A stretch of DNA of 64,000 nucleotides from CAZLBC01 sp964557575 (GCA_964557575.1 CAZLBC010000013.1:14102-78101), one strand, 5' to 3'; positions 49,201 through 58,260 are shown, counted from the first letter of the stretch. The notes: a model not told the origin generated them from the sequence alone. Numbers and translations are program-made.

Positions 49201-49514
49201 AGGTTGACCATGTTGTCCACGTAGGGCAGGTGTTTCCCGTCCCAGGCCGTAATGGAAACGGCGCCGTACGCGCCGCCGGCCGCCGCCTTTTCCCCGGCGG
49301 CGGCCACATCCGCCTCGGCGGCGAGCCCCTGGACCAGGAAGCGGTCGTGTATCCGCAGGCCGGCGGTCAGCGCGCCGTCCGTGCAGCCGACATGGACGAC
49401 CAGGCCGCCCTTCACGCCGGCGGCGTCGATCAGCTTCGACGGCTGTTCCGCGGACAGTGCGGCGGGAGCGAATAACAACAGCGTTGCGAGGGCGAGGGGT
49501 GCGTATCTGTGCAT
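46221..49514 (-). CDS. Secreted PQQ-like beta-propeller protein with degenerate methyltransferase-like N-terminus
   Basis: 1097 residues. The signal peptide covers about residues 1-22. Residues 30-155 resemble a SAM-dependent methyltransferase fold: GGLVVHVGCTDGALTAGL at motif I and an acidic loop later, followed by EVERVLAPKGAALI. From about 180 on, repeated PQQ-type blades occur (AFNGTVLWKKPLPDW, DAATGKEMRTYDE, DAATGEGVWSYRAG, DAGSGTLAWKFRA). A cysteine group (HACACYY and GFCALAP) lies mid-protein. It probably acts in the periplasm as a scaffold or oxidoreductase; a cofactor is not proven. It has its own promoter at 49593-49621. Confidence 0.78.
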   Translation of the reverse strand: MHRYAPLALATLLLFAPAALSAEQPSKLIDAAGVKGGLVVHVGCTDGALTAGLRIHDRFLVQGLAAEADVAAAGEKAAAGGAYGAVSITAWDGKHLPYVDNMVNLLVVSKTGDITAAEVERVLAPKGAALIADGRKIAGLKTAAAAGCAGWTVYRKPWPQAIDEWTHFLHDPRGTSVSDDEVAAHPRGLRWTGGPFWARSHEHTAGMNAMVSAGGRVFYVMDEGLTESIQLPAENYLTARDAFNGTVLWKKPLPDWFNHLYPLKSGPGWLPRRLVAVGDRVYISPGVGHDLVCLDAATGKEMRTYDETATTFELIVSGGVVFAAVDPDRKPVDYRQQHPNCWRERDRASKKWQWQPETGVRVLKALAADSDTVRWEKRVPVAPMTLAADDRMVCFYDGDHVVALNRSSGDELWKAEVSAMKQIRTGYAGPRLIICEDRVVFSPMGRIFTIAAKDGEILWTVKKKPRSGHFSLEDFYVIGEKVWVLGRPNKGVFTTYGLQDGTQLDQFSNPINSFYIHQRCYPGRATGRYQYPPMMGIMVYDMKEDTWENNHWVRGGCIYGITPANGLIYATPHACACYYQTQLNGFCALAPQPTAAPRGGERLVKGPAFGKHDKTVEYPASDWPVFRHDNTRSGTAGTAVAAEPRQAWKADFGTKISQPVVAGGKLCASAVDRHTVFCLDAATGEGVWSYRAGARVDSPPTLYKGLALFGCADGCVYALDAGSGTLAWKFRAAPGDRRIVSYGRVESAWPVHGSVLVQDGKLYCTAGRSLFLDGGMRMVILNPETGELVAENVMDRKVPGTDKQLDDLITGKHMPVGLPDVLSSDGKHVYMKSQTFTMDGKRVRVNPQRPDTQYDEEVHLFSPISFLDDSWHHRTYWIYGRAAGEGWAEFQLPPKRVPCGRIMCIDDTNAYSYGRDPGIMCNSSVNEYRLFSAKKTPSRKVGIPRIEGKRWPKAKYPVDKKNALANHTVDWKNLSKQPMKKLTALDFNWVNEEPAVMAKAMVLAGDRLFVAGPRDVVDEREMWGRSNEDEFRKKMQLQAEWLKGTRGGVMQVFSKQDGKKLAELKLDGLPAFDGMIAADGKLYMVTAGGSVVCFGGT

Positions 49515-49592
49515 CGGCGTTCTCCTGGAAAAAGGGGTAACGGCAACTGAGCTGTTTCGGTAGTGATTGTCAGCAGGTGTCGCGAGCGGTAA

Positions 49593-49621
49593 ATTGTAGT
49601 GTACCTGGCGGAATGCGACAA
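49593..49621 (-). promoter_or_regulatory. Promoter for the PQQ-like propeller gene
   Basis: TTGTCG at 49616-49621 and TACAAT at 49593-49598 with 17-base spacing, 79 bases before the ATG at 49514. Confidence 0.6.
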
Positions 49622-49634
49622 GCCGTTATACGAT

Positions 49635-49650
49635 AACCGGCATACCGGTT
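49635..49650. promoter_or_regulatory. 16-bp palindrome, possible operator
   Basis: AACCGG, four bases, CCGGTT. It sits just upstream of the -35 of the propeller gene and 34 bases before the small plus-strand gene, so it could control either or both. No regulator can be assigned. Confidence 0.3.
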
Positions 49651-49683
49651 TCATTTCGACGGCCGCGGAAGGGAGATACCCGC

Positions 49684-49911
49684 ATGCCCAATTTCAAGCT
49701 GACGATGAAGATCAACAAGCGGCTGACGGACGTGGTCCTGGTCGCCCGCGACATCGAGGACGCCCGGTCCCGGGCGCTGACCATGCACCCCACGGGCGAG
49801 ATCGTCTCGATCGAGCAGAAGGGCGCCGGATGTGCAGGCTGTTCGCCGGTCCCGGCCTCATTGCTCATGACGAAGGGTTACGCAGTCGACGTCAACGTAC
49901 CATTCGCCTGA
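49684..49911 (+). CDS. Small hypothetical protein
   Basis: 75 residues, no family recognised. GGGAGA lies about nine bases before the ATG. The first 45 residues have protein-like composition (FKLTMKINKRLTDVVLV; VARDIEDARSRAL), with a CAGC motif at residues 50-53. Its last 54 bases overlap the 3' end of the convergent minus-strand gene, which is unusual for a real gene. It is divergent to the propeller gene. Confidence 0.45.
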   Translation: MPNFKLTMKINKRLTDVVLVARDIEDARSRALTMHPTGEIVSIEQKGAGCAGCSPVPASLLMTKGYAVDVNVPFA

Positions 49912-52900
49912 AAGCTCCCGCCCCCCATGGAGACCGAAGGCCGGGCCGGAGGCCGGGGTGTCCTCATACCCTGCCACCTTCTCCCCGTCGAAGAGTACGG
50001 TGGTGTTCGGACCGTCCATGACCACCGCCAGGGTGTGCGGCTTGTCGTCGACCGCGCCGAACGTGGTGTGTACATTGTCGCCCCGTCGACGGCCGCGTTC
50101 GTCGCGGCGCGAGCGGACCAGCTCCCAGGGCTCGCCCGCCGGCCCGGCGCGCACGGTCAAACGCTGTCCGCAGTACAGCTTCGTGTGGCTCAGTCCGTGC
50201 GTGCTCCAGGCGGGCGTTTTGGCGCGCGTCAAGAGAGAGAGCGTGTTCACTCGCTTTTTGATCGCACCCGACAGGCGGAACGTCACTTCGAGAGCGGCGT
50301 CCTTCCACGTGCTCTTCAGCCCCTGCCACATCTCGATCCGCACCGGCCCCCGCCAGGAACTTTTATTCTCGCCGAACCGCAGGGCGCCGTCCCGGACCGA
50401 CACGCTGTTCAGGTTGGTCCAGCGCACGCTCGGCCCGCCGTCGAAACGGTCGCGGAAAACCACGCCCGCGGGCAACTGCGGGGCGCCTGCGCCCACCACC
50501 GTCAGGTCATAGGGCGTATCCATCTCCACGGTTACGCCCGCGGGCCGGCACGGGCCGAAACGCCGGCCGGTCTCGAGGTCGACGATCTCCGCCCGGGGCC
50601 GAAATCCGATCACCTCTGCGTCAAAGCTCAGCGTGACCGGGCCGGGCGTGCGCGACCAGCTCTGCAACACCAGGAACAGGCGCTTGTCGGCCGGCCGCGC
50701 GAACAGAAGCCACTTCACGTCCTCCCGGTCGGTGGTGACCGCGGGCGCCTCCGCCCAATAGTTGTGCACCTCGACGGTGGGCGTGTCGTAGCCGAAGCCC
50801 CGGAAAGCCTGTTCGAGATTTGCGACCGCCGGGCAACTGGTACGCGCGGGAATCTCGTGAACCCGTCGCATGCCCCACTCGCGCTTCTGGGCGAAGATGG
50901 AACGGTCGTCCTCCCGGTCCATTTCGTCCCGCGGAAGGGTCTCCGGGTCGAGCGCGAAGTGATTCAACCGAAAGAGCCCGTGGCAGAGCGCCGGATAATT
51001 TCCGGTCTGGCGCCCCGTACTCTGCGCCCGGAGATAGGCCGGCGGGAAGGGCTCATTCGGTTCGTGTTGCTTCGGGTGCTTGACATGCCGGGCGAAGCGC
51101 TGCGCGGAGAACTCGTTATCGAATGACGTGGTGCACCAGGCGAGAACGGGCAGCAGGTTCGTGTTGGTCATGTGTTGCAGGAAGAGCAGATTCTCGCCGC
51201 GCTTCCGCCGCCAGTGGTGCATGAGGTTCCACACGCGTTTGGAGTACTCCCGCTGGTTCCACAACGTCAACCCCGGCTGGATGTGGCCGTCCTCGGTCTT
51301 GTAGGCGGCCGAGGTGAGCGGATTGGTGGCGGCGGTCAGATAGGTATTGTCCCAGTAGATGCCCACGCCGCGTTTCAGCCACTCGTTGGCGTAGTACGCG
51401 CCGTAGTCCCGGTAACTGTCGATGAAGTTCACGCGGGCGCGGGCGCCCGCGTGGCGGTTCCGGCGGAAGATGTCGTAGCCGTCCGGCCAGGCCTCGCGCG
51501 GACCGGCGTAGGCCTCCGGCAGTTCCCGCCGGGGCCTCCCCCGTTCCATGTTCCACTCGTCCTTGTACACGCGCCAGTCGTTGCGGTAGGTGGGGGCGGC
51601 CATCTCCTCGAAATACGTCATTGTGGGACGTTCACTGCGCCGGGCGAAGAGCATGATGCTTCGGACCCAACTGCTCGTGCCCCGCAGCGGCGGGACGTCG
51701 TGCTCCTTCTGATACTGCTCGAACCAGGCCTTGTTGTCCTTGCCGGCCCGCTGCTGCTCGATGATCTTGTCCACGATGGTCCAGTCGTCCTTGAACGGAA
51801 ACTTGTCCGCGCACTGGTGACCGCCCCACGCCGTGACGGGCAACCCGCCCCCGCGGGCGCCGGTCCGCCAGTCCTCCGGCATGGGCTTGGCCGGGGACGC
51901 CTGCAGGCCGAAGACGATTTCGCGCTCCGCGTCGATCGCCGCAGGCGTATTGACCAGGTGAACCCGGATGACCACCGTATCGCCGTCCCGAACGATTTCC
52001 TGCAGGGGCTTCTCGCTCAAGTTCTTCTCGGTGATCCACCCCTTGTCGTTCTCGGCGAACCAGGCGATCCCGCGCTCCGCGCCCCCCGCCCAGACGTAGC
52101 CGGTGAATGCGTTGCGCCATCCGCCGCGAAACGTCGTGCGGTGCGACCGCCAGACCGTGCCCCGGCCGTCCGGGATGACGCCGGAGTAGTTGTAGCGCAG
52201 AGTGCCGGTATCCTCGTGCATCAGGGTGGCTTCGGACGCCCGGAGCGGAATATCGAGCCACAGCCGCTCGATCGTCTTCCCATCGCGTCCGGGCGCCAGG
52301 CGCATCGTCACCTTCATCATGCCGTCCATCTCGATCTCGGAAACCGTTTCGACGGTCGCCGCCGGACACGCCGCCCTGGCGCGGTACTCGGCACGGTGCG
52401 GTTGGGTTACAGCCCACTTCCCTTCGCCGAATGTCCAGGCGCACGCGTCGCCGTCCGCGGTCCGACCATGCACGCGGACGGGGGCGGCCAGGAGTTCACG
52501 CCCCTGGGAAACCGCCGAGTCCCACAGGCCGAACCCGTTCATGCGGTAGTCGCGCAGCACGACCGACACCGTCTCGTTCTCCACCCGAATCGGCTCGTAC
52601 GGAGGAAAGACCTCGTCGGTGACCCCGAGCTGGTTGTTCTCCCACGGAAAGCTCGCCGCGAGGAAAACGACCGGCGCGGATCGCAACTCTTCGCCGTTCA
52701 CGGTCACCGCGGCGCGCAGCGTGTAGACGCCGTCGGGAAGCTGCGGCGTCTTGAGGCTGTGCATCGTTCCGTCCAGCGTGCCTTCGACCGACAGGATTTT
52801 CCGGCCGTCGCCACCTGTCAGCCGCACGGTCGCCGTTTCAAGATGGCCGTTCGCCTCCTTTGCCGACATCGTGTAGTAGATCGCGTTCTCGCTCGGCAGC

Positions 52901-54450
52901 CGCCAGGCGCTCAGGTAAATCGGGGCGGGCGGTTCCGTCGGCACCACCTTCTCCGGATCCACGTAGCTCCAGTACCGGTTGGCCACCTCGCCCGCACTCA
53001 GGCCCCGCTCGTAAAAGCAGAGTTCGTCGATGTCGAATTGCGGGGTGAATTCGATCTCGTCCAGCACCCCCTTGTTTCCCTCCGCGGGGATGGCATTTTC
53101 TCCCGCGGAGACGCGTTTGCCGTTGATGTGCAGCACGATCTCCCGGGCATCCCACGCCAGCGCCAGGTGATACCATCGTCCGGGATGCACCGCGACCGCC
53201 GCACCGTGCATGCGCAGGTTGCCCTCCGCATCCCGGTAGTAGAAGGACAGGGGCCGATTCGCGCGCACCGTGTTGAAGAAATACACCACCACCCCCGACG
53301 CGCTCAGGAGCTTCGCGTTGCGGTCGGAGATGTTGTTGACTCCGCGGGGGCGGAACCAGAACTCGAGGCTGCCCTCGCGCCAGTCCGCCAGGCGGAATCC
53401 TCCGATGCGGAGTGTGCCGTTGACCGCCGTCCCCTTCACGCCGGGGACGTGTTCGCCCTTGAAAGACACCGTGAACCGTTCGACAATCGCCGGATCGCTG
53501 GCCAGCAGCGCCGGCGACGCGGTCGGCCGCGTATTTCCGTCCAGGTGGAACAGCAACCGCGGTTGCCGTTCCGGGTCGAGCACGCCGTCCAGCGGCGGCA
53601 GGCCCTTCTCGGCGACGCGATCGATCCACGGCATGGGATCGAGCGGCCAGAACCGCCCCACCCTCCCGTCCACGCGCACCTCGTCGATGACGCCGGCCAG
53701 GCCGCCGCCGTCCGGGGTGCCGCCGACATAGATCGGCGCCGGGGTTATGTCGGCCTCCGTGCCCGCCGCGCCGGACGCGGGAAAATCGGCGACCGCGGTG
53801 CCGTTCACGAAAAGCCGGTCGCGCCCGACCGACAGATGTCCACCGGCGAACACGCCGGCCACGTGCGTCCATTCGCCCACGGGAACGGCTCCCGCCGGGC
53901 TCGTATGCGCCGTTTGCCGCCGGGAACCGCAGGCGGTGACCGACGTACCGAGGGCCCCGTCGGACGTCACACAAAGGGAGAAGCCGACGGCTTTTCGATT
54001 ATTGTCCGGGCGAAAGAGGATATACGCATTCTCTCCCGCCGCCGGGTACTTTTCCAGACGTACCCATCCCTCCAGGGAGAACGTGCGGTTGGCCTCGTGA
54101 ATCGCCATGGCGTTCGGACAAAACGGCGTTGTCGGAAAACGGGCGTATCCGCCGTCGCCCACCCGCAGGCCGCCGCCGAAACGGCCTTCGGTTTCCTGCG
54201 CGGCACCCCCCGCCCGTTCGCCCGCACCGTCGAGTTTTCCCTCTCCGCTCAGCGGCGCGGTCGCGTCAAAATGGATCAGCGCATACGTATGCGTGTCCGA
54301 CGCATAGGGCTTCCAGAATGCCGTGTCGGTGGCGGTTGCCGACGCCGGAGCAAGCAGGCACGCGCCCGCCGCGGCGAGGATGACAAGGCCTGCGGTCCCC
54401 CGCGGAGACCAGGCCGACGGCGCGATTCGATGGTGGCGACGGTTTCTCAT
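49858..54450 (-). CDS. Giant secreted LamG / glycoside-hydrolase-like protein (DUF6067-like)
   Basis: 1530 residues from ATG 54450 (MRNRRHHRIAPSAW), with AGGAG nine bases upstream; an earlier GTG is less likely. A signal peptide extends to about residue 41. Two concanavalin/LamG-type domains follow, about 50-260 (FSLEGWVRLEKYPAAGENAY) and 295-500 (GSLEFWFRPRGVNNISDRNA), then a beta domain. A large central region of about 600-1250 has GGWRNAFTGYVWAGGAERGI and a barrel-like GVGIYWDNTYLTAATNP segment, resembling DUF6067/GH123-type proteins by recall. A third LamG-like domain ends the protein. It likely acts on extracellular polysaccharide. It lies 93 bases after the beta-helix gene. Confidence 0.72.
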   Translation of the reverse strand: MRNRRHHRIAPSAWSPRGTAGLVILAAAGACLLAPASATATDTAFWKPYASDTHTYALIHFDATAPLSGEGKLDGAGERAGGAAQETEGRFGGGLRVGDGGYARFPTTPFCPNAMAIHEANRTFSLEGWVRLEKYPAAGENAYILFRPDNNRKAVGFSLCVTSDGALGTSVTACGSRRQTAHTSPAGAVPVGEWTHVAGVFAGGHLSVGRDRLFVNGTAVADFPASGAAGTEADITPAPIYVGGTPDGGGLAGVIDEVRVDGRVGRFWPLDPMPWIDRVAEKGLPPLDGVLDPERQPRLLFHLDGNTRPTASPALLASDPAIVERFTVSFKGEHVPGVKGTAVNGTLRIGGFRLADWREGSLEFWFRPRGVNNISDRNAKLLSASGVVVYFFNTVRANRPLSFYYRDAEGNLRMHGAAVAVHPGRWYHLALAWDAREIVLHINGKRVSAGENAIPAEGNKGVLDEIEFTPQFDIDELCFYERGLSAGEVANRYWSYVDPEKVVPTEPPAPIYLSAWRLPSENAIYYTMSAKEANGHLETATVRLTGGDGRKILSVEGTLDGTMHSLKTPQLPDGVYTLRAAVTVNGEELRSAPVVFLAASFPWENNQLGVTDEVFPPYEPIRVENETVSVVLRDYRMNGFGLWDSAVSQGRELLAAPVRVHGRTADGDACAWTFGEGKWAVTQPHRAEYRARAACPAATVETVSEIEMDGMMKVTMRLAPGRDGKTIERLWLDIPLRASEATLMHEDTGTLRYNYSGVIPDGRGTVWRSHRTTFRGGWRNAFTGYVWAGGAERGIAWFAENDKGWITEKNLSEKPLQEIVRDGDTVVIRVHLVNTPAAIDAEREIVFGLQASPAKPMPEDWRTGARGGGLPVTAWGGHQCADKFPFKDDWTIVDKIIEQQRAGKDNKAWFEQYQKEHDVPPLRGTSSWVRSIMLFARRSERPTMTYFEEMAAPTYRNDWRVYKDEWNMERGRPRRELPEAYAGPREAWPDGYDIFRRNRHAGARARVNFIDSYRDYGAYYANEWLKRGVGIYWDNTYLTAATNPLTSAAYKTEDGHIQPGLTLWNQREYSKRVWNLMHHWRRKRGENLLFLQHMTNTNLLPVLAWCTTSFDNEFSAQRFARHVKHPKQHEPNEPFPPAYLRAQSTGRQTGNYPALCHGLFRLNHFALDPETLPRDEMDREDDRSIFAQKREWGMRRVHEIPARTSCPAVANLEQAFRGFGYDTPTVEVHNYWAEAPAVTTDREDVKWLLFARPADKRLFLVLQSWSRTPGPVTLSFDAEVIGFRPRAEIVDLETGRRFGPCRPAGVTVEMDTPYDLTVVGAGAPQLPAGVVFRDRFDGGPSVRWTNLNSVSVRDGALRFGENKSSWRGPVRIEMWQGLKSTWKDAALEVTFRLSGAIKKRVNTLSLLTRAKTPAWSTHGLSHTKLYCGQRLTVRAGPAGEPWELVRSRRDERGRRRGDNVHTTFGAVDDKPHTLAVVMDGPNTTVLFDGEKVAGYEDTPASGPAFGLHGGRELSGEWYVDVDCVTLRHEQ

Positions 54451-54543
54451 TTTGAACGCTCCTTTCGCAACGGACACGGGCCCGTATCTGAACCGGCCCG
54501 TTGTGCGATACGGTCGCTTCTTCTTCTCTTAAAGAGGGGCTCC

Positions 54544-56082
54544 TCACGGTTGTCGCCCGGCGGCGTTCGCCTTTTTCTTTGCGGCGGCCGCCGGGTCCTG
54601 AACGCCGACATCCGGCGGCAGCGACGCGCCTACCGGGGTGTCGTCGGCGCGCGTGAAACGAGACAGGGTCCGCGGATTCGCGGCCGCGTTCACCGCCCGC
54701 AGCTCGCCGGCCGGATCCGCGCCGATCCGCTCGGCGAACGCGGAGTATTCTACGGGAGAATACGTTCGATTCTCTATTGTCCAAGGGGCATCCGGGGCCG
54801 GGCGACGACGGATCGACAGGGAAAACGGGGCCGGCTCATAGCGGTTCCCTCCGGCCGAAATGATCCTTGCCAAATCCAATTCCGGGGCGCCGGCATCCCG
54901 TATCGCGATGATCTTCATGTTCGTTGCGCAGCGCGCGAACACGGAGTCCCTGACCGTCAACGTCCCGCCCGCCGCGTCCGCGCGCACCTGCAGCCCCAGG
55001 GGAAAACCGTACAGAGTGCACCGCTCGATTGTCAGCAAGCACGTGCGCCCCAGCGACACGCCTCCCCCCGCGTGTTCCGTCGGCGCGACCAGGAGACAAT
55101 TCGAGAGACGCACGCGGGCGCCTCTTGCGACGGACAGCGCCGTGCGCCGGTTGCCCCGGATAAGACAATCGACCATCTCGAACGCGCCGCGGTGAAACTC
55201 CACGCCGCCGCGCCAGGTGTCGAACTCGACGAGGCACTTCTCGTAGCGTACGCGTGCTTTCCCGTAGACGTCCACAATCCCGCACCCGGCATTGTGATGA
55301 AAATGACCGTGCCGCACGACCGCCGCCGCGCCGTGGTTGGAGATTCCCTGATCCATGAAATACCGCGCCTCAACGTTCTCGAAGAGCACGCCCGTGTTGC
55401 GCCTCGTGGAAAAACCATCGCGGCCCCCGTATTCGCAAACGACGTTACGGACGGTGACGTGATCGCCGAGAACCTGGACGCCGATATCGCCCGCGATGCT
55501 CTCCACGCGGACATCGCCGAACGATGTCCCGGCGGGCAGGCGCATGAAGAGCGTATTGTGCAGGGGATCCTGTTTGCTCTTCTTCCGGTTCTTGTACAGG
55601 AAGAACGCGCCGGGTGTCAGGTCTTCCCGCGACGTCACGTTCGTCCCGGGCGTCCCGTCGAACCAGACCAGCGGGAAGCCGCCCTCCCAGTGCCGCTGCA
55701 TGCCCCAGGCATTGTTCTCCAGCACACGGCTGTACACGCCACCCCCCTCGTCTTTCCACGCGTCCGCCGTGAAGCGGCGGCGGCCGCTGACCACGCTGCC
55801 GTGGCCGTCGAGGATCAGGGGCGCATCGGGTGTTCCGTCGGTTCGCACGGAAATGTCCGGGGGATACGGCACCCCCGTGGGCACCAGATGGATGGTGACG
55901 CCCGGCCCGGCCTTTTTCAAGGCACCCCCCACCGTTGCGAAAGGCATTGTCTCCGTGCCGGGATTCCCGTCGTCACCCCGGACGTTATCCACCCAGAAGC
56001 CGGCCGGCCGCTCGCCGCCGCGCGACTCCGCCGTCGCGCACACCAGCAATGCAGCCATCATGACCACGCGGTGTGGGTTCAT
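54544..56082 (-). CDS. Secreted right-handed parallel beta-helix protein
   Basis: 512 residues with an N-terminal signal (MNPHRVVMMAALLVCATA). The start of the mature part, FWVDNVRGDDGNPGTETMPF, is the usual opening of planctomycete beta-helix proteins, and the middle has stacked coil repeats (VTVRNVVCEYGGRDGFSTR; VLFENVEARYFMDQGISNHG; VRLSNCLLVAPTEHAGGG). The fold is shared by polysaccharide lyases and glycosidases, but a catalytic set could not be identified. The C-terminal tail is Ala/Lys-rich. It is probably transcribed with the downstream LamG protein. Confidence 0.75.
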   Translation of the reverse strand: MNPHRVVMMAALLVCATAESRGGERPAGFWVDNVRGDDGNPGTETMPFATVGGALKKAGPGVTIHLVPTGVPYPPDISVRTDGTPDAPLILDGHGSVVSGRRRFTADAWKDEGGGVYSRVLENNAWGMQRHWEGGFPLVWFDGTPGTNVTSREDLTPGAFFLYKNRKKSKQDPLHNTLFMRLPAGTSFGDVRVESIAGDIGVQVLGDHVTVRNVVCEYGGRDGFSTRRNTGVLFENVEARYFMDQGISNHGAAAVVRHGHFHHNAGCGIVDVYGKARVRYEKCLVEFDTWRGGVEFHRGAFEMVDCLIRGNRRTALSVARGARVRLSNCLLVAPTEHAGGGVSLGRTCLLTIERCTLYGFPLGLQVRADAAGGTLTVRDSVFARCATNMKIIAIRDAGAPELDLARIISAGGNRYEPAPFSLSIRRRPAPDAPWTIENRTYSPVEYSAFAERIGADPAGELRAVNAAANPRTLSRFTRADDTPVGASLPPDVGVQDPAAAAKKKANAAGRQP

Positions 56083-56562
56083 GGGGCTCTCCGTTTCGGG
56101 AAAGCGGCGAGAGCCGCGTCCGTTGAGGCGGACGGAAGACAGGCGATTCGAATGCCGTCTCCGGCAGAGTAATCGGCGGAACGACGAGATCGATGCGGTC
56201 CACTGTTTTCAGCCGGTATCAGCAAAGCGGAATAATTCATAACTTAAGACAATGCAAAATTATGACTGCAGGATGGCGGCCGTTACGGGCAACAACCAAC
56301 GCCCTGTCTGATACTACCGCACCGATAACCGCCGATCAAAGCATTTGCGCGAAATTATCACTCCCCTGCCGCTGATGCTTCCCCCATTCAGTCCTCTATT
56401 CTAAAGCTCCTTTCCTGAGACGCGGATCGTTTCTCAGCATTCGGCCGGGGGCTTTCGGACGACCACGTGCCGAATGGATTTTACCGTTGGCTATTACGCG
56501 CGGTCAAGGGTATCCTCAATACATGGTTTTTACCGTCACTATCTGCACAAGGAGATTCATTC
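56083..56562. promoter_or_regulatory. Divergent intergenic region between the beta-helix and sulfatase genes
   Basis: 480 bases without a convincing gene. It must hold the promoters of both divergent genes. The best plus-strand candidate is weak: TTGGCT with TATCCT 18 bases downstream (about 56487-56516). The open frame covering 56467-56562 is an upstream extension of the sulfatase frame and is not supported by its own ribosome-binding site. Confidence 0.3.
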
Positions 56563-58152
56563 ATGAACAGGCGTGATTTTCTGAAGGGCGTCGGCATCGG
56601 GGGGCTGGCCGCCGGCGCGACACCCCGCTCGGTATTCGCGGCGAAAAGCAGCAGGCCCAATATCCTCTTCATCTTCACCGACGACCACTGCGAACAGGCG
56701 CTGAGCGCATACGATCCCTCGCGCATAACCACCCCGCACATGGACCGGATCGCGAAAGAGGGCATGCGCTTCACCCGGTGTCACGTGACGAATTCGATCT
56801 GCGGCCCCAGCCGCGCCGTGATCCAGACGGGAAAACACAGCCACCTCAACGGGTTCATTCGCAACGGAAACACCTTCAACGGAGACCAGCAGACCTTCCC
56901 CAAGCTGCTGCAGAAGGCGGGCTACCAGACATCCATCGTCGGCAAGTGGCACCTCAAATCCACGCCGCAGGGATACGACTACTTCGACATCCTGATCGGC
57001 CAGGGACCGTATTACAACCCGCCCATGAAAACCATGGATGAAAACGGCACGGTCGTCACCAGGAAACATACCGGCTACACCACGGATATCATTACCGACA
57101 AGGCACTCGACTGGCTCACGGCGGGCCGCGACCCGGAAAAACCGTTCATGCTCATGTACCAGCACAAGGCCCCGCACCGCAATTGGCAGCCCGGGCCGAA
57201 GTATCTGAACTGGCTCGACGACGTGACGATTGCCGAGCCCGACACACTCTGGGACGACTATGCGAACCGGGCGTCCCCCGCCTCAAAGCAGACGATGACC
57301 ATAAAGAAACACCTGAACGCATCGGACCTGAAGCTGAAGCCGCCGAGAAACCTCACGCCGGAACAACTCAAGAAATGGAACGACGCCTACACGCCAAAAA
57401 ACGAGGCCTACGAGAAGGCCCGCCCGAACATGTCGGAAAAAGAAATCATCAAGTGGAAGTACCAGCGCTACGTGAAGGACTACCTCCGGTGCATCAAGTC
57501 CGTCGACGACAACCTCGGAAGGATTCTCGACTACCTCGACACGGCCGGGCTGGCCGAGAACACCCTCGTGATGTACTCGTCGGACCAGGGGTGGTACCTG
57601 GGCGAACACGGCTGGTTCGACAAGCGATGGATGTACGAGGAATCGTTTAAGACCCCCCTTCTCGCCAGGTGGCCGGGGCATATCAAGCCCGGCTCGGTGA
57701 ACGACGACCTGACGTCCAACCTGGACTTCGCCGAGACGTTCCTCGACGTCGCCGGCGCGCCCGTTCCCGCGGACATGCAGGGCCGCAGCCTCGTCCCGCT
57801 GTTCGGGGGAACGACCCCGGCGGACTGGCGCGAGACGTTCTACTATCACTACTACGAATTCCCCGGCGCCCACAGCGTTGCCCGGCACTACGGCGTCGCG
57901 GACAAGCGCTACAAGCTGATCCACTATTACCAGGTCGGCGAATGGGAACTGTTCGACCTGGAAAAAGACCCGAACGAGCTGAACAGTGTCTACGGGAAGC
58001 CGGAATACGCGGAGATTCAAGAGAAACTCCTGGCCGAACTCAAAAGGCTGCGCAGGGAACTGAAGGTCCCGGAACAGGATCCCGGTCGGCCGCGGAAACG
58101 GCGCAAGAAGCCGTCCCGGAAAAAAGACGGGGCGGATGAAAAGAAGAAATAG
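56563..58152 (+). CDS. Tat-exported sulfatase (type I, formylglycine-dependent)
   Basis: 529 residues from ATG 56563 (MNRRDFLKGVGIGGLAAG), with AAGGAGATT upstream. The twin-arginine signal RRDFLKG means export in folded form. The active-site signature ICGPSR carries Cys80, the residue oxidised to formylglycine; TDDH (39-42) gives the first metal ligands, and KWHLKS and the SSDQGWYLGEHG segment provide more. It hydrolyses sulfate esters, probably on a polysaccharide. The tail is very Lys/Arg-rich. A maturation enzyme must be encoded elsewhere. Confidence 0.93.
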   Translation: MNRRDFLKGVGIGGLAAGATPRSVFAAKSSRPNILFIFTDDHCEQALSAYDPSRITTPHMDRIAKEGMRFTRCHVTNSICGPSRAVIQTGKHSHLNGFIRNGNTFNGDQQTFPKLLQKAGYQTSIVGKWHLKSTPQGYDYFDILIGQGPYYNPPMKTMDENGTVVTRKHTGYTTDIITDKALDWLTAGRDPEKPFMLMYQHKAPHRNWQPGPKYLNWLDDVTIAEPDTLWDDYANRASPASKQTMTIKKHLNASDLKLKPPRNLTPEQLKKWNDAYTPKNEAYEKARPNMSEKEIIKWKYQRYVKDYLRCIKSVDDNLGRILDYLDTAGLAENTLVMYSSDQGWYLGEHGWFDKRWMYEESFKTPLLARWPGHIKPGSVNDDLTSNLDFAETFLDVAGAPVPADMQGRSLVPLFGGTTPADWRETFYYHYYEFPGAHSVARHYGVADKRYKLIHYYQVGEWELFDLEKDPNELNSVYGKPEYAEIQEKLLAELKRLRRELKVPEQDPGRPRKRRKKPSRKKDGADEKKK

Positions 58153-58260
58153 CATCGTTTGTTTCAGACCGGAAGCGTCATGGTCGGGTTGTAGCGGTTA
58201 TCGCGTTCGGACACAATGCCGTTCACGGATGCACATCAGTCATCCCTGGAATAACCGGTG

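Noticed and set aside
51172..56172. A 1666-codon open frame on the plus strand across the LamG and beta-helix genes
   Set aside because: It is antisense to two well-supported genes with signal peptides and domains; its translation is Arg/Pro/Val/His-rich without motifs, as expected from high-GC antisense.
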